A stretch of 47,549 nucleotides of DNA from Acidimicrobiia bacterium (GTDB taxonomy: Bacteria; Actinomycetota; Acidimicrobiia; Acidimicrobiales; JANYDT01): NCBI GenBank assembly GCA_025359845.1, contig JANYDT010000187.1, positions 1-47,549 of the forward strand, written 5' to 3'. Positions 8,097-16,257 of the stretch are shown piece after piece. Under the pieces are notes generated by a model. The model had not been told where the DNA came from and did no database searches. It saw nothing but the letters and a program-made list of their open reading frames with translations. A program made the translations under genes and the position numbers. Positions within the stretch are counted from its first letter, which is position 1. Each line of letters starts with the position of its first letter.

Positions 8097-8487
8097 GCTT
8101 ACGGCCGAGGTGAAACATCCGGGCGAGATGGTTCCATCGGCAATGCGGACAAACCTCAACCACGTAACACGCCAATTCGTCGTATTGGCGCGAAAGCTTG
8201 TTGAGTTCCGCGAGCTTGGTGATGCAACGCCCATGCGCTGGCAGTCGGGCTCCGAACACGTAACTCACATGGACGAGTTGGTGCTCCTCACAGATCGGAC
8301 ACGTCTCGTCGATGGCTTTGCCGACGTGCTGAGCAGCCCGAATAAGCTCGGGATGGGCATCGCACACGTCCACTCGCGACAACCGACCCCGGTGGTACTC
8401 GTTGACCAGGTGACGACGGGCGAGGCGATAATCGACTCCGGACGCGCCCCCGAGGGCGCCCCGAATCGCATCTGGCCGAAACGTCAC
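8086..8487 (-). CDS. DUF5318 family protein
   Basis: 133 residues from a GTG start. Recognised as the actinobacterial DUF5318 family by VDYRLARRHL, DVCDAHPELIRAA, CPICEEHQLVHVSYVFG and VVEVCPHCRWNHL. Two CxxC pairs (CPIC near 80, CPHC near 117) suggest a zinc ribbon. Molecular function is unknown. The family sits directly upstream of ponA in many actinobacteria, and the 11-base overlap here implies co-translation, so a link to wall synthesis is inferred. Confidence 0.85.
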   Translation of the reverse strand: MTFRPDAIRGALGGASGVDYRLARRHLVNEYHRGRLSRVDVCDAHPELIRAAQHVGKAIDETCPICEEHQLVHVSYVFGARLPAHGRCITKLAELNKLSRQYDELACYVVEVCPHCRWNHLARMFHLGRKHAG

Positions 8488-8640
8488 GAGGCGAAAGGGT
8501 ACCGGCGTCAGGGGGGACCAGGTGCCGCCCCGGACATGATCGTGGCCCGGGCCGCTGAGTCGATCTGAAGCGATCGTTACCGCCTGAGCACGCGTTCGTT
8601 ACGGACGGGCCGCAGCATGCACAGATCAAGACTGTGTATG

Positions 8641-8655
8641 ATAACGATCCGTTAT
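8641..8655. promoter_or_regulatory. Palindromic operator candidate before padR
   Basis: ATAACG-ATC-CGTTAT is a perfect inverted repeat with a 3-base centre, 54 bases upstream of the chosen PadR start and in the gap shared with the divergent DUF5318-ponA pair. PadR proteins usually bind such AT-rich palindromes, so autoregulation is likely but inferred. Confidence 0.55.
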
Positions 8656-8709
8656 ATCGAACCGATACGTCGAACCGCTACAACTAGCCGAGATTGGAGT
8701 CTGAGGCCG

Positions 8710-9387
8710 GTGCTTGAACTTGCCATCCTCGGGCTGCTCAAAGAGCAGGACCTGCACGGGTACGAACTGAAGAAGCGCCTCACCGAGACCACCGGCGTCT
8801 TTGCCTCGGTCTCGTTCGGGTCCCTCTACCCCGCGTTGGCCCGACTTCAGGCCGCAGGGGCCGTAAAGGCCGTCGAGGCCAACACTTCGGCCGCCGTATT
8901 GGCCGCCGCTTCCGTGCCTGTGACCGGCTCGCTGGGCGCCGAGTTGGCTGCTTTACGAGCCCGGCGAGCCATTGCCAAATCCATGCCGTCGGCCTCCACC
9001 GGCCGGGGTCGCAAGGTTTATGGCCTTACCGACATCGGCGAACAGCTCTTCACCGACCTTTTGGCCGCGTCGGAGTCCAACGGTGAAGACGACCGGTCCT
9101 TCGGTTTGCGCCTCGCCTTCGCCCGGTATCTCCCCGCCGATCTTCGCCTCGGCCTCCTCGAGCGCCGCCGCGCTCAACTCGTCGAACGCCTGGCCCGAAC
9201 GCGCACAACAATGCGCGCCGGACGGGAACGAATTGACGCATACACGCGTTCACTAATGGAGCACGGCACCGAGACCACGGAACGCGATATTTCGTGGCTC
9301 GACGGCCTCATCGCCGCCGAGCGCGTCCACGTGACTTCCCAACATAATTCCCCGAGCCATCCGCCCTCTTCCGTTCAACACCATTAG
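8710..9387 (+). CDS. PadR family transcriptional regulator
   Basis: 225 residues from the GTG at 8710, preceded by a GAGG site; the frame is open 31 codons further upstream, but that stretch includes the palindromic operator. The winged-helix domain is VLELAILGLLKEQDLHGYELKKRL...FGSLYPALARLQAAGAV, the PadR N-terminal signature. A long low-complexity insertion (about 55-95, Ala-rich) lies between the wing strands and precedes KVYGLTDIGEQLF, as in other actinobacterial ino1-linked PadR proteins. The C-terminal half is helical (LGLLERRRAQLVERLART), probably the dimerisation helix pair. It lies 68 bases before ino1 on the same strand, the neighbour arrangement of Rv0047c-Rv0046c. Confidence 0.88.
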   Translation: MLELAILGLLKEQDLHGYELKKRLTETTGVFASVSFGSLYPALARLQAAGAVKAVEANTSAAVLAAASVPVTGSLGAELAALRARRAIAKSMPSASTGRGRKVYGLTDIGEQLFTDLLAASESNGEDDRSFGLRLAFARYLPADLRLGLLERRRAQLVERLARTRTTMRAGRERIDAYTRSLMEHGTETTERDISWLDGLIAAERVHVTSQHNSPSHPPSSVQHH

Positions 9388-9455
9388 CCAGTCATCAGTA
9401 GCCGTAGTCAGTAACCCGCAGCTAATTAGCGGAATTCTCCCGAAAGGACCATCCC

Positions 9456-10529
9456 ATGACCGCTTCCCGTAAAGTTCGGGTCGCCATCGCCGGTGTCGGC
9501 AACTGCGCCAGTTCGCTGGTACAAGGCGTCGAATATTACAAGAACGCCGATCCCACCGAATCGGTGCCTGGACTCATGCACGTGGTGCTGGGCGGGTACC
9601 ACGTCGGTGACGTCGAGTTTGTTGCGGCCTTCGATGTCGACGCCCTCAAGGTCGGCCTCGATCTCGGCAAGGCCATCCACTCCAGTCAGAACAACACGAT
9701 CAAGTTCGCCGACGTCCCGAACCTCGGGGTGACAGTTCAGCGCGGCCCCACCTTCGACGGTTTCGGCGAGTTCTACCGCCAGCAGTGCGAAGAGAGCCCC
9801 GCCGAACCGGTCGATGTGGCCCAAGTTCTGCGCGACTCCGGCGCCGAAGTGTTGGTCAGCTACCTGCCCGTCGGATCCGAGATCGCCCAAAAGTTCTACG
9901 CTCAGGCCTGCCTCGACACCAAGGTCGCGTTCGTCAACGCCATTCCGGTATTTATTGCCTCCGATCCGGAGTGGGCGGCCAAGTTCACGGCTGCCGGCGT
10001 TCCAATAGTTGGTGACGACATCAAGAGCCAGGTTGGTGCGACCATTGTGCACCGCACCCTGGCTCGGCTGTTCGAAGATCGGGGCACGACGATCGATCAT
10101 ACGTATCAGCTCAACTTTGGCGGCAACATGGACTTTATGAACATGCTCGAGCGCAGCCGACTCAAGTCGAAGAAGATCTCCAAGACGCAGTCGGTAACGA
10201 GCCAAATCGATCAGGGTATAAGTGACTCCGACGTGCATATTGGCCCGTCCGATCATGTGCCGTGGCTGCAAGATCGAAAGTGGGCTTACATCCGCCTCGA
10301 AGGACGGAACTTCGGCGACGTCCCGCTAATGGTCGAACTCAAACTCGAAGTCCACGATTCGCCCAATTCGGCCGGCGTGATCATCGACGCGGTGCGCTGT
10401 GCGAAGGTCGCCCTCGACCGTGGCATCGGTGGCCCTCTGCTCGGCCCGTCGGCTTACTTCATGAAAAGCCCGCCGGTTCAATATCGCGACGAGCACGCCC
10501 GCGACTTGGTCAACGAATTCGCCAAGTAA
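9456..10529 (+). CDS. ino1: Inositol-3-phosphate synthase
   Basis: NAD-dependent conversion of glucose-6-phosphate to myo-inositol-1-phosphate, the entry to phosphatidylinositol lipids and mycothiol-type thiols in Actinomycetota. 357 residues, the short bacterial/archaeal form. The Rossmann motif is [16 protein letters not shown] near 9-24. Further signatures are [34 protein letters not shown] near 188-202, [12 protein letters not shown] near 222-233 and the catalytic region [19 protein letters not shown]. An AAAGGA ribosome-binding site precedes the ATG. The PadR gene directly upstream is the likely regulator. Confidence 0.96.
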   Translation: MTASRKVRVAIAGVGNCASSLVQGVEYYKNADPTESVPGLMHVVLGGYHVGDVEFVAAFDVDALKVGLDLGKAIHSSQNNTIKFADVPNLGVTVQRGPTFDGFGEFYRQQCEESPAEPVDVAQVLRDSGAEVLVSYLPVGSEIAQKFYAQACLDTKVAFVNAIPVFIASDPEWAAKFTAAGVPIVGDDIKSQVGATIVHRTLARLFEDRGTTIDHTYQLNFGGNMDFMNMLERSRLKSKKISKTQSVTSQIDQGISDSDVHIGPSDHVPWLQDRKWAYIRLEGRNFGDVPLMVELKLEVHDSPNSAGVIIDAVRCAKVALDRGIGGPLLGPSAYFMKSPPVQYRDEHARDLVNEFAK

Positions 10530-10618
10530 TCCGCTTCGCACTCTGGCCACGCGCCCAAGAACGGCTACCGCAAATGCCGATCGCGGTTGGGACGCGCGCC
10601 CGAGCTACAAGCCCCGAG

Positions 10619-11209
10619 CTACACGCGCAGCGCCACGGCCTCCACCCGATTCAAAAAATCGGCCCGGGCGCGCTGGTCACAGCCGTCATTGTCATAGAAC
10701 GCCACCCATTCGGAGCGAGTCAGTGGGTGGCAGAACGAGCGAAATCCCCGCATCAGGGTGCGTTTGCCCGGTTCACCCTGAAGGGCGTTCATCCACTTCG
10801 GTGAGCCGTGCGACGTGATCACAACGATGCGGCGGATATTTCGCAGTGGGGTGCGGGAACGGACCTGTCCGCCCCCCCGGGTGAAGACCAGTACGGTGTC
10901 CAACCATCCTTTGAGCATTGCCGGCTGACTGCCGAACCATGTCGGATAGGCAAACACGATCGTGTCACACCAACGCAGCGACTCGACGTAGCCAACGAGC
11001 AACCCAGTCGGCAATGCTCCAACCTGAGCAAGCGGTCCGTCACCCATAACCGGGTCGAATCCGTCCTCGTAAGGATCGATGACCCGAACCTCATGGCCAG
11101 AGGCGCCAAATGCGGTAACCGCCCGCTGGCCGGCGGCGCCCACGAAACTCTCCAAAACTGGATGGACCCGCACCACCAAGATCCGGCGCGTTTTGGCGGG
11201 TCGAGTCAC
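10619..11209 (-). CDS. Flavodoxin-fold NAD(P)H oxidoreductase (paralog 1)
   Basis: 196 residues of the flavodoxin_2 / NAD(P)H-quinone oxidoreductase family (PF02525): RRILVVRVHPVLESFVGAAG at the N-terminus, AYPTWFGSQPAMLKGWLDTVL near 98-118 (the FMN-binding loop) and VVITSHGSP. Soluble, FMN-dependent two-electron reduction of quinones or similar acceptors is expected; the substrate is unknown. The GTG start overlaps the upstream paralog's stop (GTGA). It is convergent with ino1. Confidence 0.82.
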   Translation of the reverse strand: MTRPAKTRRILVVRVHPVLESFVGAAGQRAVTAFGASGHEVRVIDPYEDGFDPVMGDGPLAQVGALPTGLLVGYVESLRWCDTIVFAYPTWFGSQPAMLKGWLDTVLVFTRGGGQVRSRTPLRNIRRIVVITSHGSPKWMNALQGEPGKRTLMRGFRSFCHPLTRSEWVAFYDNDGCDQRARADFLNRVEAVALRV

Positions 11210-11805
11210 CGCTTTGCCATCGCCGTCTCGAGGTGCTCTAGAAACCCGCACCTTTTTTTGGAAGCCTCCGGTCCTGATTGGTCGATCTCGTAGAGGCCGT
11301 GCCAGTGAGTGCGGGCCCGAGGGGCCGACAACCGAAGGCCGCGGCGGATGATCCTTCGACCGGCGTCGTTGAAGAACCGCATCTCACCCGCCGACTCCGT
11401 ATACGTGCTCACGCCAATGATGCGCCTCATCTGTTTCAAGCCCGGCCGAAAGCGGCCCGACTTATCATCGAGCGTGAACGCCACCCCCGAAACCAGGACC
11501 CGCTCGAACCATCCCTTGAGAATGGCCGGGACACCCCAATTGACAGTTCGGTATACGAAGACGACGGTGTGCGCTCCTCTCACCGACGCTGCGTGGGCGG
11601 CGACCATCGGATCTAAAATCGGTTGATCCGTAATGTATGCCAGCCGCTCCGCGCGGGTCATAGCGGCCACGAAACCCAGTGCGTAGAGGTCAAGCACCTC
11701 GACCGTCGACCCCCGCCGGCGTAGGCCGCGCACGACCGCATCACGCGCCGCGGCCTCGAAGGAGGACGACGGGTCAGGGTGGGCGAAGATGACTACCGCC
11801 TTCAT
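11206..11805 (-). CDS. Flavodoxin-fold NAD(P)H oxidoreductase (paralog 2)
   Basis: 199 residues, same family as its neighbour: MKAVVIFAHPDPSSSFEAAARD, then VFVYRTVNWGVPAILKGWFERVL near 95-117, equivalent to AYPTWFGSQPAMLKGWLDTVL in paralog 1. The usual P.WW.. loop is altered here (RTVNWGVP). The ATG overlaps the stop of the CCA-adding-type gene (ATGA) and the stop overlaps the next GTG, so three genes form one coupled operon. The two paralogs may act as a heterodimer or a tandem duplicate; this is inference. Confidence 0.82.
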   Translation of the reverse strand: MKAVVIFAHPDPSSSFEAAARDAVVRGLRRRGSTVEVLDLYALGFVAAMTRAERLAYITDQPILDPMVAAHAASVRGAHTVVFVYRTVNWGVPAILKGWFERVLVSGVAFTLDDKSGRFRPGLKQMRRIIGVSTYTESAGEMRFFNDAGRRIIRRGLRLSAPRARTHWHGLYEIDQSGPEASKKRCGFLEHLETAMAKR

Positions 11806-13199
11806 GGCCGCGAGGCGGCCCCCGCTTTGCCTTGCGCCAGCCACCATTTGTCGAGTCGGCGCAGCGCGTCATCACGTCCCAGCGGTCCGTCCTCCAGGCG
11901 CGCCTCGAGCAGCATCGTCAGCGCCTCGCCTACGACGCGACCCGGCCCGACACCAAGATGGGCCATGACATCGGTACCGTCCAGATCGGGACGGATGGCA
12001 TCCATCTCCTCCTGTTCTCTCAGCACGGCAATCCGGTCTTCGAGGTCGTCCATCCGCTTAGCCAGCACCTCCACTTTTCGGTGGTTGCGGGTCGTACAGT
12101 CGCAGCGGGTCAACTCGTTGAGTCGGTCGAGCAGCGGACCGGCGTCGCGCACATAGCGGCGAACCGCAGAGTCGGTCCATCCCATCGAGTAGGTGTGGAA
12201 CCGTAGGTGCAACGAGACCAGTTCGCTCACATCGTGCACGTCTTCATTGGAGTACTTGAGGGCCCGCATACGGTCGCGGGTCATTCGCGCCCCGACGACG
12301 TCATGGTGATGAAATGACACGCCCTGGGGGCCGATCGACCTCGTCTTGGGCTTGGCCACATCGTGAAACAACGCGGCCAGGCGCACCAGCTTGTCTTGGC
12401 TGGTCTTTTCGACGACGGCGATGGTGTGCGCCAACACGTCCTTGTGGCGATGGATTGGATCCTGCTCGAGCGCCATGGCCGGCAGTTCCGGCAAGAACTC
12501 TTCAGCCAAACCGGTTTCGACGAGGAACCACAATCCCGCGCTCGGCGAGGCCACAACCATGAGCTTGTCGAGTTCATCACGAATCCGCTCCGCCGACACG
12601 ATCTCGAGGCGCGACCGTAGGCGCTTGACTGCATCGACCAATTCAGCGTCGGGGGACAGCTCGAATCCCGCCACGAAACGGGCGGCGCGCAACATGCGCA
12701 GCGGGTCATCGCGAAAGCTGATCTCGGGGTCGAGAGGCGTTCGTAACCGACGAGCAAACAAGTCGGCTGCACCGTCGAACGGATCGACGAGGCGCAACTC
12801 CGGTAAGGCCAACGCCATCGCATTCACGGTGAAATCGCGTCGCGACAAGTCGGCCTCGATGTCGGTCGAGAACACCACCTCGGGATTGCGTGAGTCCTCG
12901 TGGTACGCCTCGCCCCGGTGGGTGGTGATTTCGTACTTGCGTTCCCCGAATTGGGCCCCGATCGTTCCGAATCGCTGACCCTGCGTCCAGATGGCCTGCG
13001 GATTGGCACCCCGAAGGATGCGCAATACTTCTTCAGGGGTGGCATCGGTGGTGAAGTCAATGTCGTCGCTACGCTCACGGCCCAAAACCGTGTCGCGCAC
13101 CACCCCACCGACCAGATACAGCCGCTTGCCCGCGGCGCTGAAGCGCTCGGCGAGCGGTCTCGTCTCGTCAATCAGGGGTTGGAATCGGTCGGGGACCAC
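11802..13199 (-). CDS. cca: CCA tRNA nucleotidyltransferase (PcnA/PcnB family)
   Basis: Adds or repairs the 3' CCA of tRNAs; both tRNA genes here lack an encoded CCA. 465 residues from GTG 13199. The class II nucleotidyltransferase head has YLVGGVVRDTVLGRERSDDIDF (GGxVRD and the DxD metal pair), followed by SRRDFTVNAMAL and the RNA-binding region ISFRDDPLRMLRAARF. An HD domain follows (HRHKDVLAHT...LAALFHDVAKPKT, then YSNEDVHDV). The frame is open to 13631, but those codons overlap the divergent GNAT gene and look random. Same position relative to murJ as mycobacterial pcnA (Rv3907c). Confidence 0.93.
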   Translation of the reverse strand: MVPDRFQPLIDETRPLAERFSAAGKRLYLVGGVVRDTVLGRERSDDIDFTTDATPEEVLRILRGANPQAIWTQGQRFGTIGAQFGERKYEITTHRGEAYHEDSRNPEVVFSTDIEADLSRRDFTVNAMALALPELRLVDPFDGAADLFARRLRTPLDPEISFRDDPLRMLRAARFVAGFELSPDAELVDAVKRLRSRLEIVSAERIRDELDKLMVVASPSAGLWFLVETGLAEEFLPELPAMALEQDPIHRHKDVLAHTIAVVEKTSQDKLVRLAALFHDVAKPKTRSIGPQGVSFHHHDVVGARMTRDRMRALKYSNEDVHDVSELVSLHLRFHTYSMGWTDSAVRRYVRDAGPLLDRLNELTRCDCTTRNHRKVEVLAKRMDDLEDRIAVLREQEEMDAIRPDLDGTDVMAHLGVGPGRVVGEALTMLLEARLEDGPLGRDDALRRLDKWWLAQGKAGAASRP

Positions 13200-13301
13200 G
13201 ACCGGAAAGGATACGCGGCTTGGAGGGTAAGCCCGGGCAATAACAGGCTGACCGTCCGTCGGCCGCGAGTGCCCTCGTTTGCCCGGTATCGTACGGTTCC
13301 G

Positions 13302-14096
13302 ATGTTCCGAGCCCACGAGCAGGTCTTCACGTGGCGCGCGGAACGGGCCCGTCTGGAACCAACCGTCGACCACCATCGGGGATCGGTCCGCTTCAGCCTC
13401 ATTCCGTTGCCCGGAGCCGCACCCTTGTCCGCCGCGTTCGTCACGCGCTGTATTGAGCATGCCCGTCAACAGGGAGGGACCGAGATCGTCACCCCGGCGG
13501 TCACGGCCCGAGAATCTGCAGGCATCCGGGACGCAGGATTTCGCGAGCGCGCCGCCCTGCACCTGCTCGTGCATGACCTTCTCGATATCCCCGGACGGTC
13601 GGGGTCGGGGTCGGCGCTTCGGGCCGGCCACCGTCGCGCCGCGTCCGCCGATGACGAAATCATCCTGCAGATCGACCGGGCCGCCTTCGGCCCGGATTGG
13701 TGTCTCGACTCCGGCGGCCTGCAGGAGGCGGTCAATGCCACCCCGAGAGTCCGGATCCGGATGGCCGACGACCCCGTCGCAGGCTCGCTCGGTTTCGCGA
13801 TCACGGGCCGCTCGGGGCGGCGAGGCTATCTACAGCGCCTCGCCGTCGACCCGGCGGCCCAGCGGGGCGGCATCGGCCGATCCCTGGTGGTCGATGCACT
13901 GCGTTGGAACAAGCGCTGGCGGGTGGCGAGAGTGGTCGTGAACACTCAAATCGGCAACCACGCGGCCTATGAACTTTACCGCCGGTTGGGCTTCGTTGAC
14001 GCCCCCATCGGGCTCTACGTGTTGCACCTGCCACTGCTCGAGCCCCTCGCCCAGCCCGACTCAGACGGCCCCGAGGCCACGACCCGCCAATTGTGA
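13302..14096 (+). CDS. GNAT acetyltransferase, mycothiol-synthase-like layout
   Basis: 264 residues. The C-terminal half is a clear GNAT domain: GYLQRLAVDPAAQRGGIGRSLVVDAL (acetyl-CoA loop Q..G.G near 189-194) and NHAAYELYRRLGFVD. The N-terminal half (about 1-95) looks like a degenerate second GNAT fold, the two-domain plan of MshD, but the key mycothiol-synthase residues cannot be checked by eye. It is divergent from the CCA gene, and its stop overlaps the GTG of the next gene (GTGA). In mycobacteria this position is occupied by a NUDIX protein (Rv3908). Confidence 0.75.
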   Translation: MFRAHEQVFTWRAERARLEPTVDHHRGSVRFSLIPLPGAAPLSAAFVTRCIEHARQQGGTEIVTPAVTARESAGIRDAGFRERAALHLLVHDLLDIPGRSGSGSALRAGHRRAASADDEIILQIDRAAFGPDWCLDSGGLQEAVNATPRVRIRMADDPVAGSLGFAITGRSGRRGYLQRLAVDPAAQRGGIGRSLVVDALRWNKRWRVARVVVNTQIGNHAAYELYRRLGFVDAPIGLYVLHLPLLEPLAQPDSDGPEATTRQL

Positions 14097-16126
14097 ACCG
14101 GGATCGGCTTCGGGCCCTGTTTCTCGTAACCGTCTGGCTAACCGCCGGGCTCAGCTTCGTCGGCCCGGTCCGCGCCGCGCCGGCCCTTCCGTCGCCTCGC
14201 CCAACTCCGATCATCGAACTCGTACGCCAGAGTGTCACTGTCGCGGCCGACGGCCGATTCGAACTCGTTCTCCGCGCGTCGAACGCCGATCCGGCCCAGG
14301 ACGAGGCCACCGTCACGATTCATCAGCGCATCCGAAGCCTTAGCAGACTCGAGTCGACGTTCGGCGGCACAAACCTTGGGGGTAGCGAGAGTTTCGACGT
14401 CAAACGCCTGAACGAGCCGGGCTCGCCGGTCGACGCCAGCGGAGCCGTCACCACCACATTCCAGTTGCAAATCGGTGATCCATGCGTGATCACTGTCGGT
14501 CGGTGCGTCCTGCTCGGCGACCCCGGCGTGTACCCCGTGGAGGTCGCCATCCGTTCCCGGGCCACCGCAAAAATCTGGTCGAGCTTCGTAACGCACTTGG
14601 TCTATGTGAACCTGATCAACCGATCGCCCCTCGCCGTCGCCGTCATTGTCCCTTTCCACCGCGATGTCTCAAAGCGGCCGACAGGGGCACTCGGCACACT
14701 GGCCAGCCCTCTGGTTACCATCGTGGATCGGCTCATGGCCCATCCCAACATTCCACTCACCTTGGCCGCCACGCCCGAGACACTCGACGAACTCGACCAG
14801 CCGACATCCAACGGCGGATCCGACCCCGATCTTCTCGTTCGGCTTCGCGGCGCCCTTGTTGGTCGTGAAGTCGTGGCTGGGTCGTATATCGACATCGCCG
14901 ATCGACATCTTGGCGATCCTCGGATGCTCCCCGAACTGCGTATGGCGCGGCGCACCGGCGAGCAGGTGGCGAGACGTGTCCTTGGTTTCGCCACCGATGC
15001 CACGACGTTGGTGCTGAACGAGAGCGAGCGGGTGCCTTCGAGCGCCGCCCTCGACGCTTTGGGAGTCAAGCGAATCGTTGCCGCCGAAAGCCAACTCGAT
15101 CGTCGGGTGGCGCCCTCGGTCGACGCGCCCGTGACGTTCGACAGAGGCAGCGCCGATGACCGCCCGGTTGAAGGTTTGCCCTTGTACATCACCGATCCGC
15201 TCACACAAATGGCCATGACGAACGTAGTCCGGCCTGGCGACGTGCTCCTCGCCGTGCACCACGCGCTTACCTCCCTCGCGTTCCACCAGCTCACCGCTAC
15301 CGGAGCGGACCGTGAGTCGGCCGTGGTAGTACGCCTCGAGCCCGCGCTGATCACGAGCGCCAGTCTCGATCGACTGTTAGAGGGCCTGGCCGGCAATCCG
15401 CTCCTTCGTCCGGTAACGCTGCGCGATGCCTTCCGACTCCCGGCTGCGATCAATAACGGACACGTTGTTTCGCACACCTGGCCTCAGCCGCCGATCGACA
15501 AAGCCGATCCCGGCACCGCCTACATCTTGGAAACACGACGACGTATCGACGGTTACGCGAGCATGTTCCCTGACGGTTCGATACCCGTGAAGGCCGGCGA
15601 CTTCAATCGTCAGCTGCTCGCTGGCCTCGCCCGAGATCTGCCGGACAACCGCTGGGTGGTGCGTGTTCGCGAGCAACTCAACGACGAGTTCGCTCACGTA
15701 AAGATCGAAGGCAACAAGTCATTTCGTCTCACCAGTCGCAAAGCCAAAATACCGTTGCGGTTTTCAAACTCGCTGGATGGGCCGGTAAAGGTGCGACTCG
15801 CCTTTCGGGCCGACAAACTCACGACACCGGCCCCTGCCGACCTTGAGTTAGTTCCAGGGCCCACCAACACACGGTACGCAATCCGTTCGCGATCGCCCGG
15901 ACGATCCTCCCTGGTGGTCATCCTCGAGACCCCCCGCAACGCCATTCCAATCAGTCAGGCCAGCTACGTAGTGCGCTCCACCGCAGCTTCTTGGGTCGGG
16001 ATCGCCTTGACCATAGGAGCGCTTGCCGTATTGACGGTATGGTGGGGCGGACACGGTTTTCGCGGCCGCGCCAGGCGCCGCCACCCGGCACAGGTGCCGG
16101 TTCGACCCGAGGATGCCCTGACATGA
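14093..16126 (+). CDS. Large secreted/membrane protein, DUF6049-like
   Basis: 677 residues from GTG 14093. A signal peptide is visible (LFLVTVWLTAGLSFVGPVRAAPA, about 10-31). A long extracytoplasmic region follows, and then one membrane segment near the C-terminus (about 627-650, ASWVGIALTIGALAVLTVWW) with a basic cytoplasmic tail. The region SPLAVAVIVPFHRD followed by HPNIPLTLAATPETLDEL resembles the actinobacterial DUF6049 / Rv3909 family, which precedes murJ. Function is unknown; the position argues for an envelope role. It is coupled to the preceding GNAT gene (GTGA) and to the mini-ORF after it (ATGA). Confidence 0.78.
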   Translation: MNRDRLRALFLVTVWLTAGLSFVGPVRAAPALPSPRPTPIIELVRQSVTVAADGRFELVLRASNADPAQDEATVTIHQRIRSLSRLESTFGGTNLGGSESFDVKRLNEPGSPVDASGAVTTTFQLQIGDPCVITVGRCVLLGDPGVYPVEVAIRSRATAKIWSSFVTHLVYVNLINRSPLAVAVIVPFHRDVSKRPTGALGTLASPLVTIVDRLMAHPNIPLTLAATPETLDELDQPTSNGGSDPDLLVRLRGALVGREVVAGSYIDIADRHLGDPRMLPELRMARRTGEQVARRVLGFATDATTLVLNESERVPSSAALDALGVKRIVAAESQLDRRVAPSVDAPVTFDRGSADDRPVEGLPLYITDPLTQMAMTNVVRPGDVLLAVHHALTSLAFHQLTATGADRESAVVVRLEPALITSASLDRLLEGLAGNPLLRPVTLRDAFRLPAAINNGHVVSHTWPQPPIDKADPGTAYILETRRRIDGYASMFPDGSIPVKAGDFNRQLLAGLARDLPDNRWVVRVREQLNDEFAHVKIEGNKSFRLTSRKAKIPLRFSNSLDGPVKVRLAFRADKLTTPAPADLELVPGPTNTRYAIRSRSPGRSSLVVILETPRNAIPISQASYVVRSTAASWVGIALTIGALAVLTVWWGGHGFRGRARRRHPAQVPVRPEDALT

Positions 16127-16257
16127 GCGAGCACCGAAGTGGAGGCGTAGCCGCAACGGAGAGCGCAGCGACCCGGCTATCGGATGGCGCCGCCGAAGGC
16201 GAGGCGACATGAGCGAGCACCGAAGTGGAGGCGTAGCCGCAACGGAGAGCGCAGCGA
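16120..16257 (+). repeat. 52-bp direct repeat with 86-bp period at the murJ start
   Basis: Positions 16120-16171 and 16206-16257 are identical over 52 bases, separated by 34 bases. Each copy begins GACATGAGCGAGCACC and so contains a start codon. The first copy overlaps the stop of the DUF6049-like gene; the second supplies the murJ start. The simplest reading is a tandem duplication of an ancestral gene junction. Confidence 0.95.
16123..16212 (+). CDS. 29-codon mini-ORF created by the repeat
   Basis: ATG at 16123 overlaps the preceding stop (ATGA), and its own TGA at 16210-16212 overlaps the murJ ATG (ATGA). It encodes MSEHRSGGVAATESAA, identical to the first 16 residues of the murJ product, then TRLSDGAAEGEAT. 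It has no membrane segment. It may be only a translational relay that carries ribosomes from the DUF6049-like gene to murJ; whether the peptide itself does anything is unknown. Confidence 0.5.
   Translation: MSEHRSGGVAATESAATRLSDGAAEGEAT

Noticed and set aside
7197..8204. 335-residue plus-strand frame
   Set aside because: Antisense to the penicillin-binding protein, whose motifs are all intact; high GC makes long antisense frames common.
13200..13631. Upstream extension of the CCA-adding-type gene
   Set aside because: Overlaps the divergent GNAT gene start and lacks protein-like composition; GTG at 13199 gives the family's usual length.
14602..15477. 291-residue minus-strand frame
   Set aside because: Ser/Arg-rich shadow of the DUF6049-like gene, which has a signal peptide, a membrane segment and coupled junctions.
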